The notes beneath the pieces are model-generated. The model worked only from the letters and a program-made list of their open reading frames with translations, ran no database searches and had not been told where the DNA came from. The position numbers were made by a program, and so were the translations under genes. This document shows positions 53,091 through 61,287 of a DNA stretch of 64,000 nucleotides, one piece after another. How positions within the stretch are numbered: position 1 is the first letter of the stretch; every line of letters begins with the position of its first letter. Source of the stretch: Vibrio sp. SS-MA-C1-2 (lineage in GTDB: Bacteria > Pseudomonadota > Gammaproteobacteria > Enterobacterales > Vibrionaceae); the NCBI RefSeq assembly GCF_021513135.1, contig NZ_CP090980.1:806001-870000 (forward strand). Reading direction: 5' to 3'.

Positions 53091-54626
53091 CTGTCTCTTG
53101 ATCAGATCTCATAGCGATCCTTCCGCTTCAAAGATCGCCTTGGCCAATCGGTAGCCTTGAACTTGCGATTGCAGCTTATCCCAACCCTCCCAAATCGTTG
53201 TCCAACTTGCCATTCCTGTCCTTTTAGTATCTGTGAAACCACCAAGTTTTGCTATGGATTGATACGCCCACTTCAAGCTCGGGGCATTTTTTCCTTTGTG
53301 TCCTCTGGGCTTGTAGTGTTGCATTAAAATGCGCCACTCATCTTTTTCTAATACATGGTGGCAACTCTGCTTCTCTAGTTCTTCAGCCTCTTCTCTCTTC
53401 CCTTTTTTTCGCAGGTACAAAGATAGAGTCATAATTTCTCGAAGTTGGAGCAACCGAATGCCCACAAACGCTAGGATTGAGGCTGCTCGCTCTAAATTAT
53501 CGGGGGAGGTCATGCGTAATCTTTCTACACCAGCACCTGTTTTCCAGGCTTTATGAAAGTCCTCAATACGCCATCGAGTTGTATAAATATCAATAATATG
53601 GAGCTGTTGCTCTAGCGTATCTATCGGCTCACTCGTCAAAAGTAACCAAGAGAGCTTCTCGTTTTCTTGTGTCGTTCCTGACTCTTGTGCATATACCGCA
53701 TTAAGAATGTGCTCTTGCCCATTAAACTTAACGGTGACAGAGCTGGCTTTTAGCGTTAAATTTGCTGTGCGAGATACTCTGTTTTTCGTCTTACCGCGAG
53801 CATCTTTCATCCCTTTTTGAGGTATAGCCACGGTATATCCGCCAGTCATTGGTTGACTGTCCATATGCGCAAATAGCTTGCTCTCATCAATGAGTTTTCT
53901 TGAGTGCTTAGCTCTAACCACAAAACGTTCGGCATGTGATTGTTTATCAGCGAGATAGCTCATTATGTCTGCTTCTCTGTCACAGACGGATATAACACGT
54001 GACATATGAGTTTTAAGTCTCTGCCGAGTAAAATGAGAAGCGTCTGCCCATTTACCACTTTCTTTTTCGTCAGCATCATTTGGGTCATTTGGTCGGCACC
54101 ACCAGTCTTGATGTATTAACCCCAAGGTCTTTGAAGTCGAACTATCAAGCAACATCACAGAATGAACCCACCAACCACGAGAGGTGTCTGTTTCCTTACC
54201 GAGCTTGCCCAATTGAGGAGCAACACTGTGTCGATAGCTTAATGATGTTGTGTCTTCTAGAGCCAGTATTTCTGGGACATCGGCGGCCAATTGAGCGGTA
54301 CAATTAAACCCATTGGCTCTAATGACGGACGCGCTGACATTTTCATTCCGGATCAAGCGATAAGCTCCTTCTAATTTAGATTCATCTCCCTCGCACGTCC
54401 GTGCGAGAGACTTGCCAGCCGCAGACGCTAACTGAGAAGCGACTTGTTTAAGTCTATCAGTTCTGCGTTTATCACCTAGCTCTGTATTTGCAAAATGATT
54501 AGCCGCCCATTGTTCAGTGTTAAAAAGTGACATATTAAGACCATAAAAAAGTGAGTTCTAATGATCTGATCATAATTCCTTAATATCGTTCCCTTTTTAC
54601 CGCAAATATTTGTGTAGAAGAGTCAG
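53091..54626 (-). mobile_element. IS50-like element, copy 3, without target duplication
   Basis: 1536 bp, CTGTCTCTTGATCAGATCT at the left and inverted CTGACTCTTCTACACAAAT at the right (one base different from copies 1 and 2). Flanks TTCCATTCG and GCCCTAACC do not match: they are two distant parts of the same ISL3 element, so an adjacent deletion followed insertion. Confidence 0.93.
53109..54533 (-). CDS. IS50-like transposase, copy 3
   Basis: 474 aa, identical to copy 1 except Val-to-Leu near the C-terminus (QGYRLAKAIF); the DNA also differs at a few silent sites. The D94/D185/E324 triad and YREK region are intact, so it is probably active. Its codon use and higher GC contrast with the AT-rich host DNA around it. 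Confidence 0.94.
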   Translation of the reverse strand: MSLFNTEQWAANHFANTELGDKRRTDRLKQVASQLASAAGKSLARTCEGDESKLEGAYRLIRNENVSASVIRANGFNCTAQLAADVPEILALEDTTSLSYRHSVAPQLGKLGKETDTSRGWWVHSVMLLDSSTSKTLGLIHQDWWCRPNDPNDADEKESGKWADASHFTRQRLKTHMSRVISVCDREADIMSYLADKQSHAERFVVRAKHSRKLIDESKLFAHMDSQPMTGGYTVAIPQKGMKDARGKTKNRVSRTANLTLKASSVTVKFNGQEHILNAVYAQESGTTQENEKLSWLLLTSEPIDTLEQQLHIIDIYTTRWRIEDFHKAWKTGAGVERLRMTSPDNLERAASILAFVGIRLLQLREIMTLSLYLRKKGKREEAEELEKQSCHHVLEKDEWRILMQHYKPRGHKGKNAPSLKWAYQSIAKLGGFTDTKRTGMASWTTIWEGWDKLQSQVQGYRLAKAIFEAEGSL

Positions 54627-54748
54627 GCCCTAACCCGAGCATAAAAATATCAGAAGAATTCAACGTGACTGGACCTTATATTGGCGGCTATTTAGGAGAT
54701 GCATATTTTAACCCAAATCCACTTGAAACGTCGAAGAGCCAATTTTAT

Positions 54749-55250
54749 TTTGACTCTTAGAAGGGTATCAGTTTTAGCTAGCTGGAGTGCTTCAACCTTA
54801 ATTCAGGAGTAGGAATAGTACGTTTTTTCGTGTTTATCATTGTTCACCTCATTAATTATTGTACTCATCTTAAGTAGTCACAAAAAAGTTTTCGAGAATT
54901 TTATCATGGAAGTGGCCGTTGAATATCAATGATTTGCATTAAGCCAACTTTCACACAGCCACTTAACACGATTTTCAAAATTGCTGGGGTAGATCATTAT
55001 CATATTCCCCAAAACGTTTTAATGCCTACTTATATGAAAATAAACCAAGTAAAGATATCACAAAGTAAAAATTGGAACGATATGATTTTTAGTGATATTT
55101 TAAAAAATTAAACACTTAACTTTAAGTCAATATTTGATTGTTAAGTTTTTTTTATAATTGATTTAAATATATTCTTTTAAGGAAAGATATAACATTTAAA
55201 TGTTGCCAATAAATTAATTGGTTTTAATAATTCAAATCATAAGGTATATC
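54749..55250. other. Intergenic stretch with a MITE
   Basis: No gene is supported; a 60-codon frame here overlaps the MITE and is judged spurious. The promoter of the DUF302 gene presumably lies in 55100-55240. Confidence 0.5.
54871..54965 (-). repeat. MITE copy
   Basis: TAAGTAGTCACAAAAAAGTT, GAATATCAATGATTTGCATT and CACACAGCCACTTA; 95 bp. Confidence 0.87.
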
Positions 55251-55715
55251 ATGTTTAAGTCAAAAAAAATTTTATTATCTACAGTTTTAACCTCTTTACT
55301 ATTAGCTAGTACAGTTACATCTGCAGCTGAAGTATCTACATTTAACCATGTTTCATCAACACATAACTTTACTGAAACAACTCAAGCTTTAAAAGAAAGT
55401 ATTTCAAGTAATGGCTTGATGGTTATGGGTAATATTAATCAACAAAAAGTAATGTCTATGTCAGGGCTTAAAATGGAAGGAGCTCAAAGCTTCTTAGTAG
55501 GTAGTCCAAAAATGGGTAAGAAAGTATTAGAAATGGCACCTGCAGCCGGCGCAAATATTCCATTACGTATTTATGTATGGGAAGAGCAGGGAAAAACAAC
55601 TATTGGTTGGTTTAATCCAGAAGTATTGATGACTAGTATTTCGCCAAAGCTACAAAAAGCAGGTTCAATGTTAGAATCTCAGCTTTCAAAAGTTGTAGCA
55701 GATGCCGTTAAGTAA
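55251..55715 (+). CDS. Exported DUF302-domain protein
   Basis: 154 aa from the ATG at 55251 (AAGG six bases upstream). A signal peptide (KILLSTVLTSLLLASTVTSA) ends near residue 25, so the mature protein is periplasmic. The DUF302 fold is recognised by ETTQALKESISSNGLMVMGN at its start, AQSFLVGSPKMGKKVLEMAP in the middle, PLRIYVWEEQGKTTIGWFNP and the C-terminal helix MLESQLSKVVADAV. The molecular function of DUF302 is unknown. The protein is unusually methionine-rich (about nine), which may hint at metal binding. It is near two membrane-protein genes. Confidence 0.82.
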   Translation: MFKSKKILLSTVLTSLLLASTVTSAAEVSTFNHVSSTHNFTETTQALKESISSNGLMVMGNINQQKVMSMSGLKMEGAQSFLVGSPKMGKKVLEMAPAAGANIPLRIYVWEEQGKTTIGWFNPEVLMTSISPKLQKAGSMLESQLSKVVADAVK

Positions 55716-55766
55716 TATATAATATTCTTAGAAATTGTGTAGATACTTTTCGATGTAAGTTATAGA

Positions 55767-55861
55767 TAAGTAGCCGTGTGAAAGTTATCTTAATGTAACT
55801 TATTGATATTAGATGAGCATCATAATGATAAAATTCCCGAAAACTTTTTAGTGCCCACTTA
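55767..55861 (+). repeat. MITE copy, near consensus
   Basis: TAAGTAGCCGTGTGAAAGTT, AATGTAACTTATTGATATTA, ATTCCCGAAAACTTTTTAG and TGCCCACTTA; 95 bp. The following 55862-56235 shows nothing but a short MITE-like scrap (55895-55915) and AT-rich DNA. Confidence 0.92.
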
Positions 55862-56235
55862 GTTCACTATAACGACAACGAAATACTCCCGCAATCTTTC
55901 TGTTATCTACTTAATTATGTCAATGATCAATTTAAATTGATCATTGACATTCAATAAGATTCAAATAGTTATAAGTGATTTTATAGCGATTATTTATAAA
56001 TATACATTTGATAATGAATATATATTTATATCACTTGATTAAATTCGTCATTTATGCAAGGTGAGAGTATTTAAATTTATTAGTTTAATATACAGTCACT
56101 TAGTTTGCTTTTTATAAAAAATCATGGCTTTTATTTTTTAATAAAAACACTTCAGCTTTTAATCTAGACAATCGACTGGTTAATTATCAATAAAAGTATG
56201 CTTGAATCCTAGACACGTATGAGGTTTTTATTACA

Positions 56236-56928
56236 ATGAAAATTAATACTAATTATATATTATTAATAGGTGTTGCTTTGGTTGCTGCTTCAGTATCACC
56301 ATTATCATTCACATTATCAGCAACTGGTCTTGTTAGTTTTGGCTGGTTAGGGACTCATGCAATTGTCCCTGCTGTTATTATTTGGTTTTCCATTTTTATT
56401 ATATCAATAATAACTGGAAATAAAAATATTCGGAATACAATGTTAATATCAATGTTGGCTGGTATTATTGGAACCGTTGCAATGGAAGTTATTAGAATTG
56501 TTGGTTTTCAATATTATAATGCAATGCCTGGTGACATGCCTACCTTAATGGGTGTTAAATTAACAAATCAATTTATGATTGGACCTGATTTATGGTCTAA
56601 TGTAGTAGGAAATAGTGATCACTTTTGGAATGGTATTTCATTTTCATTTATTTTTATTGCATTATTTGGAAAAGTGAATTGGAAATATTCTGCTATATAT
56701 TCTCTATTTATTGGGACAACATTTATGTTAAGCCCAGTCATGGATATGTTAGGAGCTGGTTACTTCGGTCAAGATTTTGCACCTATTGCTTTTCCTGTTA
56801 CGGTATATTTAGCCCATTTAGCCTGGGGAATAACTTTTGGTTTAGTCAATGAATATTCTAAACTTAATTATAAGTCTTTGTTTTCTTACTTACTTACTAT
56901 AATAAAGAATAAGCAGCACTATAATTAA
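56236..56928 (+). CDS. Hypothetical multispanning membrane protein
   Basis: 230 aa with about six or seven hydrophobic segments: 7-28, 40-60, 70-90 (LISMLAGIIGTVAMEVIRIVG), 130-145, 150-172 and 185-205 (PVTVYLAHLAWGITFGLV). Loops include QYYNAMPGDMPTLMGVKL and MDMLGAGYFGQDFAP. Glycine- and methionine-rich helices resemble those of the DUF6789 protein 0.7 kb downstream, suggesting a shared origin or function. GAGG is 13 bases before the ATG, a weak spacing. The family is not recognised. Confidence 0.6.
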   Translation: MKINTNYILLIGVALVAASVSPLSFTLSATGLVSFGWLGTHAIVPAVIIWFSIFIISIITGNKNIRNTMLISMLAGIIGTVAMEVIRIVGFQYYNAMPGDMPTLMGVKLTNQFMIGPDLWSNVVGNSDHFWNGISFSFIFIALFGKVNWKYSAIYSLFIGTTFMLSPVMDMLGAGYFGQDFAPIAFPVTVYLAHLAWGITFGLVNEYSKLNYKSLFSYLLTIIKNKQHYN

Positions 56929-57160
56929 TTCTGCTTGAAATATCATAGTGCTTTCTTTGCTAGATATGGGATACTGCCAAAAACCTAGCTACTTCAAGTA
57001 AGAAGGATATATAGAGAGTAAGTCATGACTAATTTTTGATATGTGATTATTAGTTCTAATGTAGGGATCTCTACTAGTATTCTTCATTTGATAAGGTAGA
57101 AAATAAAGTATTTTAAACTAAATTTTTCTCTAGAGAAAAATAGGTGTGTTGGCTTAATAG

Positions 57161-57255
57161 TAAGTATTTGTATGAAAGTTATCTTTATGTAAGTTATTGA
57201 TATTTAATGAATGCCACCATTAAAAAATTCCTAAAAACTTTTTAGTGTCCACTTA
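57161..57255 (+). repeat. MITE copy
   Basis: TAAGTATTTGTATGAAAGTT, ATGTAAGTTATTGATATTTA and CTAAAAACTTTTTAGTGTCC then ACTTA. 56929-57160 otherwise holds only an ERIC-like scrap (AGCTACTTCAAGTAAGAAGG at 56987). Confidence 0.82.
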
Positions 57256-57324
57256 ATAAGAATGATATTTGTATAGATGAGCTTATAAGACATAGATCTA
57301 GTCTATACTGTAGGTTATTTCTTG

Positions 57325-57419
57325 TAAGTGGCTGTGTGAAAGTTGGCTTAATGCAAGTTATTGATATTCAATAGCCACTTCCATGATAAAATTCCCGAAA
57401 ACTTTTTTGTGCCTACTTA
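57325..57419 (+). repeat. MITE copy
   Basis: TAAGTGGCTGTGTGAAAGTT, ATGCAAGTTATTGATATTCA, CCCGAAAACTTTTTTGTGC and CTACTTA; 95 bp, 69 bp after the previous copy. Confidence 0.87.
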
Positions 57420-57539
57420 TGATGATATTAATTGGTAGCCCATAAATTATAGAGAAGATAACGTAAAGATAATTTAATAATTAAGCATAACTAAATTATA
57501 CTTAAAACGACAATAAGGAGCATAACAATAAAAATTCAG

Positions 57540-57567
57540 CAATAAACAATAAACAATAAACAATAAA
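57540..57567 (+). repeat. Tandem 7-bp repeat (CAATAAA)4 in the leader of the DUF6789 gene
   Basis: Four exact CAATAAA units, preceded at 57526-57531 by a related ACAATA and followed by CAATCAA, ending about 13 bp before the ribosome-binding site GAGG. Confidence 0.85.
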
Positions 57568-57587
57568 CAATCAACTGAGGAAGTAAT

Positions 57588-58025
57588 ATGTCGAATTTAT
57601 TACGTGGATTTTATTCAGGTTTTATAGCAACAATAGCATTAACTATCATAATGATGGTTAAAAAAGTGATGGGTGTTATGCCTGAGTTAGATCCTATTCA
57701 TATGATGTCTACTATGATATCAATGAAACTGGGTATCATTGAGTCTCCGATTATAGGATGGATAATGCATTTTGGAGTGGGAACTGTAGCATGGGGCGGA
57801 GCATTTGCTGTTTTCTACCATGTTCTTCCAACAGCAAATAAAGTAAGTAAAGGTATTTCTTTAGGTATTATTGCCTGGGTTTTGATGATGATCGGTCCAA
57901 TGCCAATGAGTGGTGCAGGATTCTTTGGGCTAAATATTGGACTTGGTGCACCTATAATGACACTCGTATTACATATAATTTTTGGGGTTGTTTTAGGTTT
58001 AGTATTTAAGCCAAATGAAAAATAA
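57588..58025 (+). CDS. DUF6789-like membrane protein
   Basis: 145 aa, four hydrophobic helices (residues 6-28, 60-82, 92-112, 120-140). The start MSNLLRGFYSGFIATIALTI and the SPIIGWIMHFGVGTVAWGGA segment fit the DUF6789 family, as does PMPMSGAGFFGLNIGLGAPI. GAGG precedes the ATG by seven bases. The 5' leader contains a (CAATAAA)4 tandem repeat that could vary expression by slippage (inference). Function unknown; the nearby DUF302 and membrane genes may be partners. Confidence 0.7.
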   Translation: MSNLLRGFYSGFIATIALTIIMMVKKVMGVMPELDPIHMMSTMISMKLGIIESPIIGWIMHFGVGTVAWGGAFAVFYHVLPTANKVSKGISLGIIAWVLMMIGPMPMSGAGFFGLNIGLGAPIMTLVLHIIFGVVLGLVFKPNEK

Positions 58026-58160
58026 ATGTTTATCTAAATTTAGGCATAGCTACCTATATAAATTGACCAAAATATAACTAAGCCAACTACTTCATTTTAT
58101 TTAATTTTTCTATAATGTTATTATTTAAGATATCATTGAATTGTAAAAAACTTAAACACC

Positions 58161-58189
58161 AGCCTGTAACGTATAATACGTTACAGGCT
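58161..58189 (+). terminator. Strong hairpin downstream of the DUF6789 gene
   Basis: AGCCTGTAACGTAT pairs with ATACGTTACAGGCT with almost no loop; a short TTT follows and A6 precedes. Between here and 58404, the run RYVERLLSLIKDFLNSIALV (58195-58255) may be a transposase C-terminus, without a start. Confidence 0.6.
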
Positions 58190-59033
58190 TTGGACGCTAT
58201 GTTGAACGATTACTCAGCTTGATTAAGGACTTTTTAAATTCAATAGCTTTAGTTGATCGAACTAAATATAACTTAAAGACAAGCGCAGTTGCAACTCTGG
58301 CTGTAATTAGTCGTTTGAATATCAATTAACCTGTTGTTTTTTTAATATTTAATCTAGCTAATAGCCGCAGATTTTCAATAGCTTAAACGGCGAATTCAAC
58401 TCTGAAGTGCAACACTCGTTAAGCTGTATCTTTTAATTGATCAAATATAAACAGGGGCTGTTTATAACCTAAACACTTTCTTGGTCGTTTATTTATTCGG
58501 TCTTGTACAAGTTGAAGATAGTCATCTTTAACTTGCTTGAGATTTGTTCCTTTAGGAACATATTGTCTAAGTAATCCATTAAAATTTTCATTTACCCCTC
58601 TTTCTCATGATGAGTATGGGTGCGCAAAGTATGTTTTAGTCTCTAATTTCTCTGCGATATCTAAATGAACTGAAAACTCCAGCCTATTATCAAAAGTAAT
58701 TGATTTAACATGATTCTTATAAGGTTTAAGCATGTTTACAATAGCGCTCTTTACTGTTTTGCTTCCTTATTAGGTACTTTTTTTATAAGGTAAAGTCGGC
58801 TCTTTCTTTCAGCTAAAGTGACAATTGCTCCCGTTTCTTGTTTACCTAAAACCCAATATGCCTTCCAGTCACCAAGATGACTCTTATCATTAATGTAATT
58901 GGGACACTCATCAATAAATACGCAGTGGCGTATCTTTCCTCTAATCGATTGTTTTCCTTTACGATATTTTTTATGACCCTGTCTTAAATGTTGGTAAAGA
59001 GTTCCACCTTGCATTTTATCTTTTAAAACATAA

Positions 59034-60118
59034 CGCGGATTTCAGTCGCCAGTGCGACATGTTGAATTTTAATGGTCAGTGAGCGAAACTCACGGCCGAC
59101 TAAAACCAATGTGAGCTCTCTATGCCCAAGACATATACCCGACTGACCGAAGATGAACGATACCAGATTTATGAAGGCGTAACAGACAAACTTTCTCACC
59201 GTAAAATCGCCTCTTTAATCAATAGACACCCTAGTGTTGTATCCCGAGAAATCAAACGTAACACTGGACTTCGGGGCTATAGACCAAATCAAGCCAATGA
59301 AAAAGCTAAACTACGGCATAAAGGTAGACCTAGACGCATCAAATTGACTGCCGATGTACAAGAGGTGCTCTCTATCAATATTAAGAAGGATTGGAGCCCA
59401 GAGCAGATACAAGGGCGCTTAAAGGCCGAAGGACTTGAAAGGGTATGCGCGACAACCATCTATCGGTTTATACAGAAAGACAAAGCGTCTGGCGGTGAGC
59501 TACATAAGCACCTTCGCCATAGAAAGCCTTATAAGAAGCGGACAGGTTCAACAGAGGCTAGAGGCCAAATTGTAGGCCGAGTGTCAATTGATGAAAGGCC
59601 TTCCATTGTTGATGAAAAAATCCGCTTAGGTGACTGGGAAGCGGATACTGTTATTGGAAAAGGACATAAAGGCGTCCTCGTGACACTTGCCGACCGTGTG
59701 AGTAAAAAGACGCTTATTGGCCGAGCATCGTCAAAACATGCGAAGGCAGTCACAGCGGTGATCATTGAGCTTTTGCAGTCAGAAAAAGAGCAGCTGAAGA
59801 CAATCACGTTTGATAATGGGAAAGAATTTGCTTATCACGCACAAATAAAGGAAGCTTTGGCGGTTGATACGTACTTTGCACACCCTTATCATTCATGGGA
59901 ACGAGGCCTAAATGAAAACCATAATGGCTTGATACGTCAGTATCTACCCAAAGGAATGGCATTGGATAAAGTAACGGATGATCAAATCAGCCTTATCCAA
60001 AATAAACTCAATAATAGGCCACGGAAACTCCTTGGATATAAAACGCCAAATGAGGTTTACGATGAGCTTTGTTTAGTTGCATAATTAACGGGTGTCGCAC
60101 TGGCGACTGAAATCCGCG
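59034..60118 (+). mobile_element. IS30a element, complete, inserted in IS30b with TAA duplication
   Basis: Perfect terminal repeats CGCGGATTTCAGTCGCCAGT at 59034 and inverted at 60099-60118. Target TAA is duplicated at 59031-59033 and 60119-60121. Removing the element rejoins the IS30b reading frame (IYR-YVLKDK). Confidence 0.95.
59122..60084 (+). CDS. IS30-family transposase
   Basis: 320 aa. The N-terminal HTH has YTRLTEDERYQIYEGVTDKL and SLINRHPSVVSREIKRNTG. The catalytic core has D in LGDWEADTVIG, D in ITFDNGKEFAYH and E in ERGLNENHNGLIRQYLPKG, followed by NKLNNRPRKLLGYKTPNEV. It is full length and likely active. GAGC weakly precedes the ATG. GC content is higher than that of the surrounding DNA, fitting recent arrival. 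Confidence 0.95.
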   Translation: MPKTYTRLTEDERYQIYEGVTDKLSHRKIASLINRHPSVVSREIKRNTGLRGYRPNQANEKAKLRHKGRPRRIKLTADVQEVLSINIKKDWSPEQIQGRLKAEGLERVCATTIYRFIQKDKASGGELHKHLRHRKPYKKRTGSTEARGQIVGRVSIDERPSIVDEKIRLGDWEADTVIGKGHKGVLVTLADRVSKKTLIGRASSKHAKAVTAVIIELLQSEKEQLKTITFDNGKEFAYHAQIKEALAVDTYFAHPYHSWERGLNENHNGLIRQYLPKGMALDKVTDDQISLIQNKLNNRPRKLLGYKTPNEVYDELCLVA

Positions 60119-60592
60119 TAACGATAAATTCATTCATGACTGACTTTTAGGTTTAATGACTTTGCTATATGACTAATCTGCTCAGGACTCCAATTCCACA
60201 ATAGTGCCATTTCAACAAACCAAATAGTTTCTTTGGGTATCTGATATTTATATGCATTAACTTGTCGTTGACGAGTTAATTTGATGGCAACGTCTGGGTT
60301 ATATACTTGATTAACATTGTTCCTTTTAATCTCTCGATGAATCGTAGAGCGATTCACTCCAAGCTTAATCGCAATTTTATTTTAGGAGTAACCTTCTGCA
60401 ATTAGGAAAGAAATCTTGTATCTTTGTTTCTGGGTCAACTGTTGATAACTCATAGTCGTACTTGTTTTGATTTTGACGATGAGATGTATACTACAATCAG
60501 AAGTTGACCTTCTTACCTTGACTATGAGTGTTGCACTTATTATATGAATTAAGGACTTGATGAGTCCCCATTTTTAGGTTTTAGCTTCTTAC

Positions 60593-60791
60593 TTAATAAG
60601 AAGTCTTTAATATGTTAGCGTACCGTTGTCTCATGAATGCGTAATGCATCTGCAATCTCAGTTACCGACCAGTTGTTACTTACATGAATAACAACTTTAA
60701 TACGGTCGCGAACGCGACCGTCACGCGTAATGGCATGCTGGTATAGGAGGTCTTGCTTCTCTTCATAAGTTAAGGTTATTTTCATCTTATT
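60593..60791 (-). pseudogene. IS630-type transposase N-terminal fragment
   Basis: From MINKMKITLTYEEKQDLLYQ (ATG near 60797 or 60785): HAITRDGRVRDRIKVVIHVS, NNWSVTEIADALRIHETTVR, in-frame TAA at 60615, HIKDFLLSKKLKP. This is an HTH of an IS630-family transposase; the catalytic domain is lost at the IS30b end. Confidence 0.75.
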
Positions 60792-61001
60792 TATCATGAT
60801 CCTCAAACAACTAAAAAGCAAGTACCTTCAATGATCAGTGGTATATAACTATAAATGGAGTCACAGCAGTCTCACGTACATGACTCCGGATGAAAAATAT
60901 ATGCAATTAATAAAAGTGGCTTAATAACTCACCAATATTAGTAGACCATATACAATATGATTGAGTTAAAGATCGTAGTCAACACCTCAGCAACTTCAAG
61001 T

Positions 61002-61097
61002 TAAGTAGGTATTAAAAAGTTTTCGGGAATTTTTATCATGGTGCCGCTTATTAAATATCAATAAGTTACATTAAGATAACTTTCATACGGCTACTTA
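61002..61097 (-). repeat. MITE copy next to an ERIC scrap
   Basis: TAAGTAGGTATTAAAAAGTT, AAATATCAATAAGTTACATT and CATACGGCTACTTA; 96 bp, directly after CAGCAACTTCAAG, an ERIC-like end. Confidence 0.88.
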
Positions 61098-61113
61098 GTG
61101 GGGTATAAAAAAG

Positions 61114-61137
61114 CCTCTTAAGTGGTCTTAAGAGGCA
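61114..61137 (-). terminator. Hairpin with T run on the minus strand
   Basis: GCCTCTTAAG/CTTAAGAGGC stem; read on the minus strand it is followed by TTTTTTATACC. Confidence 0.7.
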
Positions 61138-61244
61138 AAAGTAATAAATTAATGTGTGCTTAATACATTAAATAGAGTGTTAAAGACAATTTTATATCTT
61201 TATTGTGCTCTGATTTACCAATTGAATTATAATTAGTTGCGAAA

Positions 61245-61278
61245 TAAAAACCCTTATAAGTGTTATAAGGGTTTTATT
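61245..61278. terminator. Bidirectional terminator-like hairpin
   Basis: AAAACCCTTATAA GTG TTATAAGGGTTTT, with A- and T-rich ends on both sides. Confidence 0.75.
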
Positions 61279-61287
61279 TTATAATTG

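Larger units (their letters stand above)
52945..54740 (-). mobile_element. ISL3-family element, copy 2: two ends only, centre replaced by IS50-like copy 3
   Basis: Terminal repeats at 52945 (GGCTCTTCGACGTTTCAAGT) and ending 54740, flanked by 8-bp duplications AATTTTAT (52937-52944, 54741-54748). 52945-53090 is the 3' part (NSLFQAARSRARGYRNTATF and onward), and 54627-54740 is the 5' part up to LGLG. About 1.0 kb of ISL3 is missing where the IS50-like element sits. Confidence 0.93.
58430..60453 (-). pseudogene. IS30b transposase, several stops and an insertion
   Basis: From the ATG at 60453: MSYQQLTQKQRYKISFLIAE, GYS, in-frame TAA, NKIAIKLGVNRSTIHREIKR ... WNWSPEQISHIAKSLNLKVSHE, TGA, IYR. After IS30a it resumes YVLKDKMQGGTLYQHLRQGH (58990), LGDWKAYWVLGKQETG (the DDE aspartate region, GDWEAD replaced by GDWKAY), KSITFDNRLEFSVHLDIAEK, ERGVNENFNGLLRQYVPKGT. 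The catalytic aspartate is changed and at least three stops are present, so it is dead. Confidence 0.87.
58405..60538 (-). mobile_element. Second IS30-type element (IS30b), inactive, split by IS30a
   Basis: Ends AAGTGCAACACTC at 58405 and inverted GAGTGTTGCACTT ending 60538. It contains the broken transposase and the inserted IS30a at 59034-60118. A second copy of its left half begins at 63737. Confidence 0.85.

Noticed and set aside
54929-55111. 60-codon frame starting in the MITE at 54871
   Set aside because: It starts inside the repeat, has no ribosome-binding site and an AT-rich, repeat-derived sequence; judged spurious.
56625-56852. 75-codon frame inside the 230-aa membrane protein gene
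   Set aside because: Lies entirely in another frame of a better-supported gene, with aromatic-rich composition typical of shadow frames.
57540-57567. CAATAAA units as a CRISPR or iteron-type origin
   Set aside because: Unit is only 7 bp, with no spacers, no Rep gene and no DnaA-box cluster; a simple tandem repeat explains it.
25214-61097. The many 95-bp repeats as a CRISPR array or integron attC cassette array
   Set aside because: They are in both orientations at irregular kilobase distances, lack the attC core sites and are bounded by TA; a MITE fits better.
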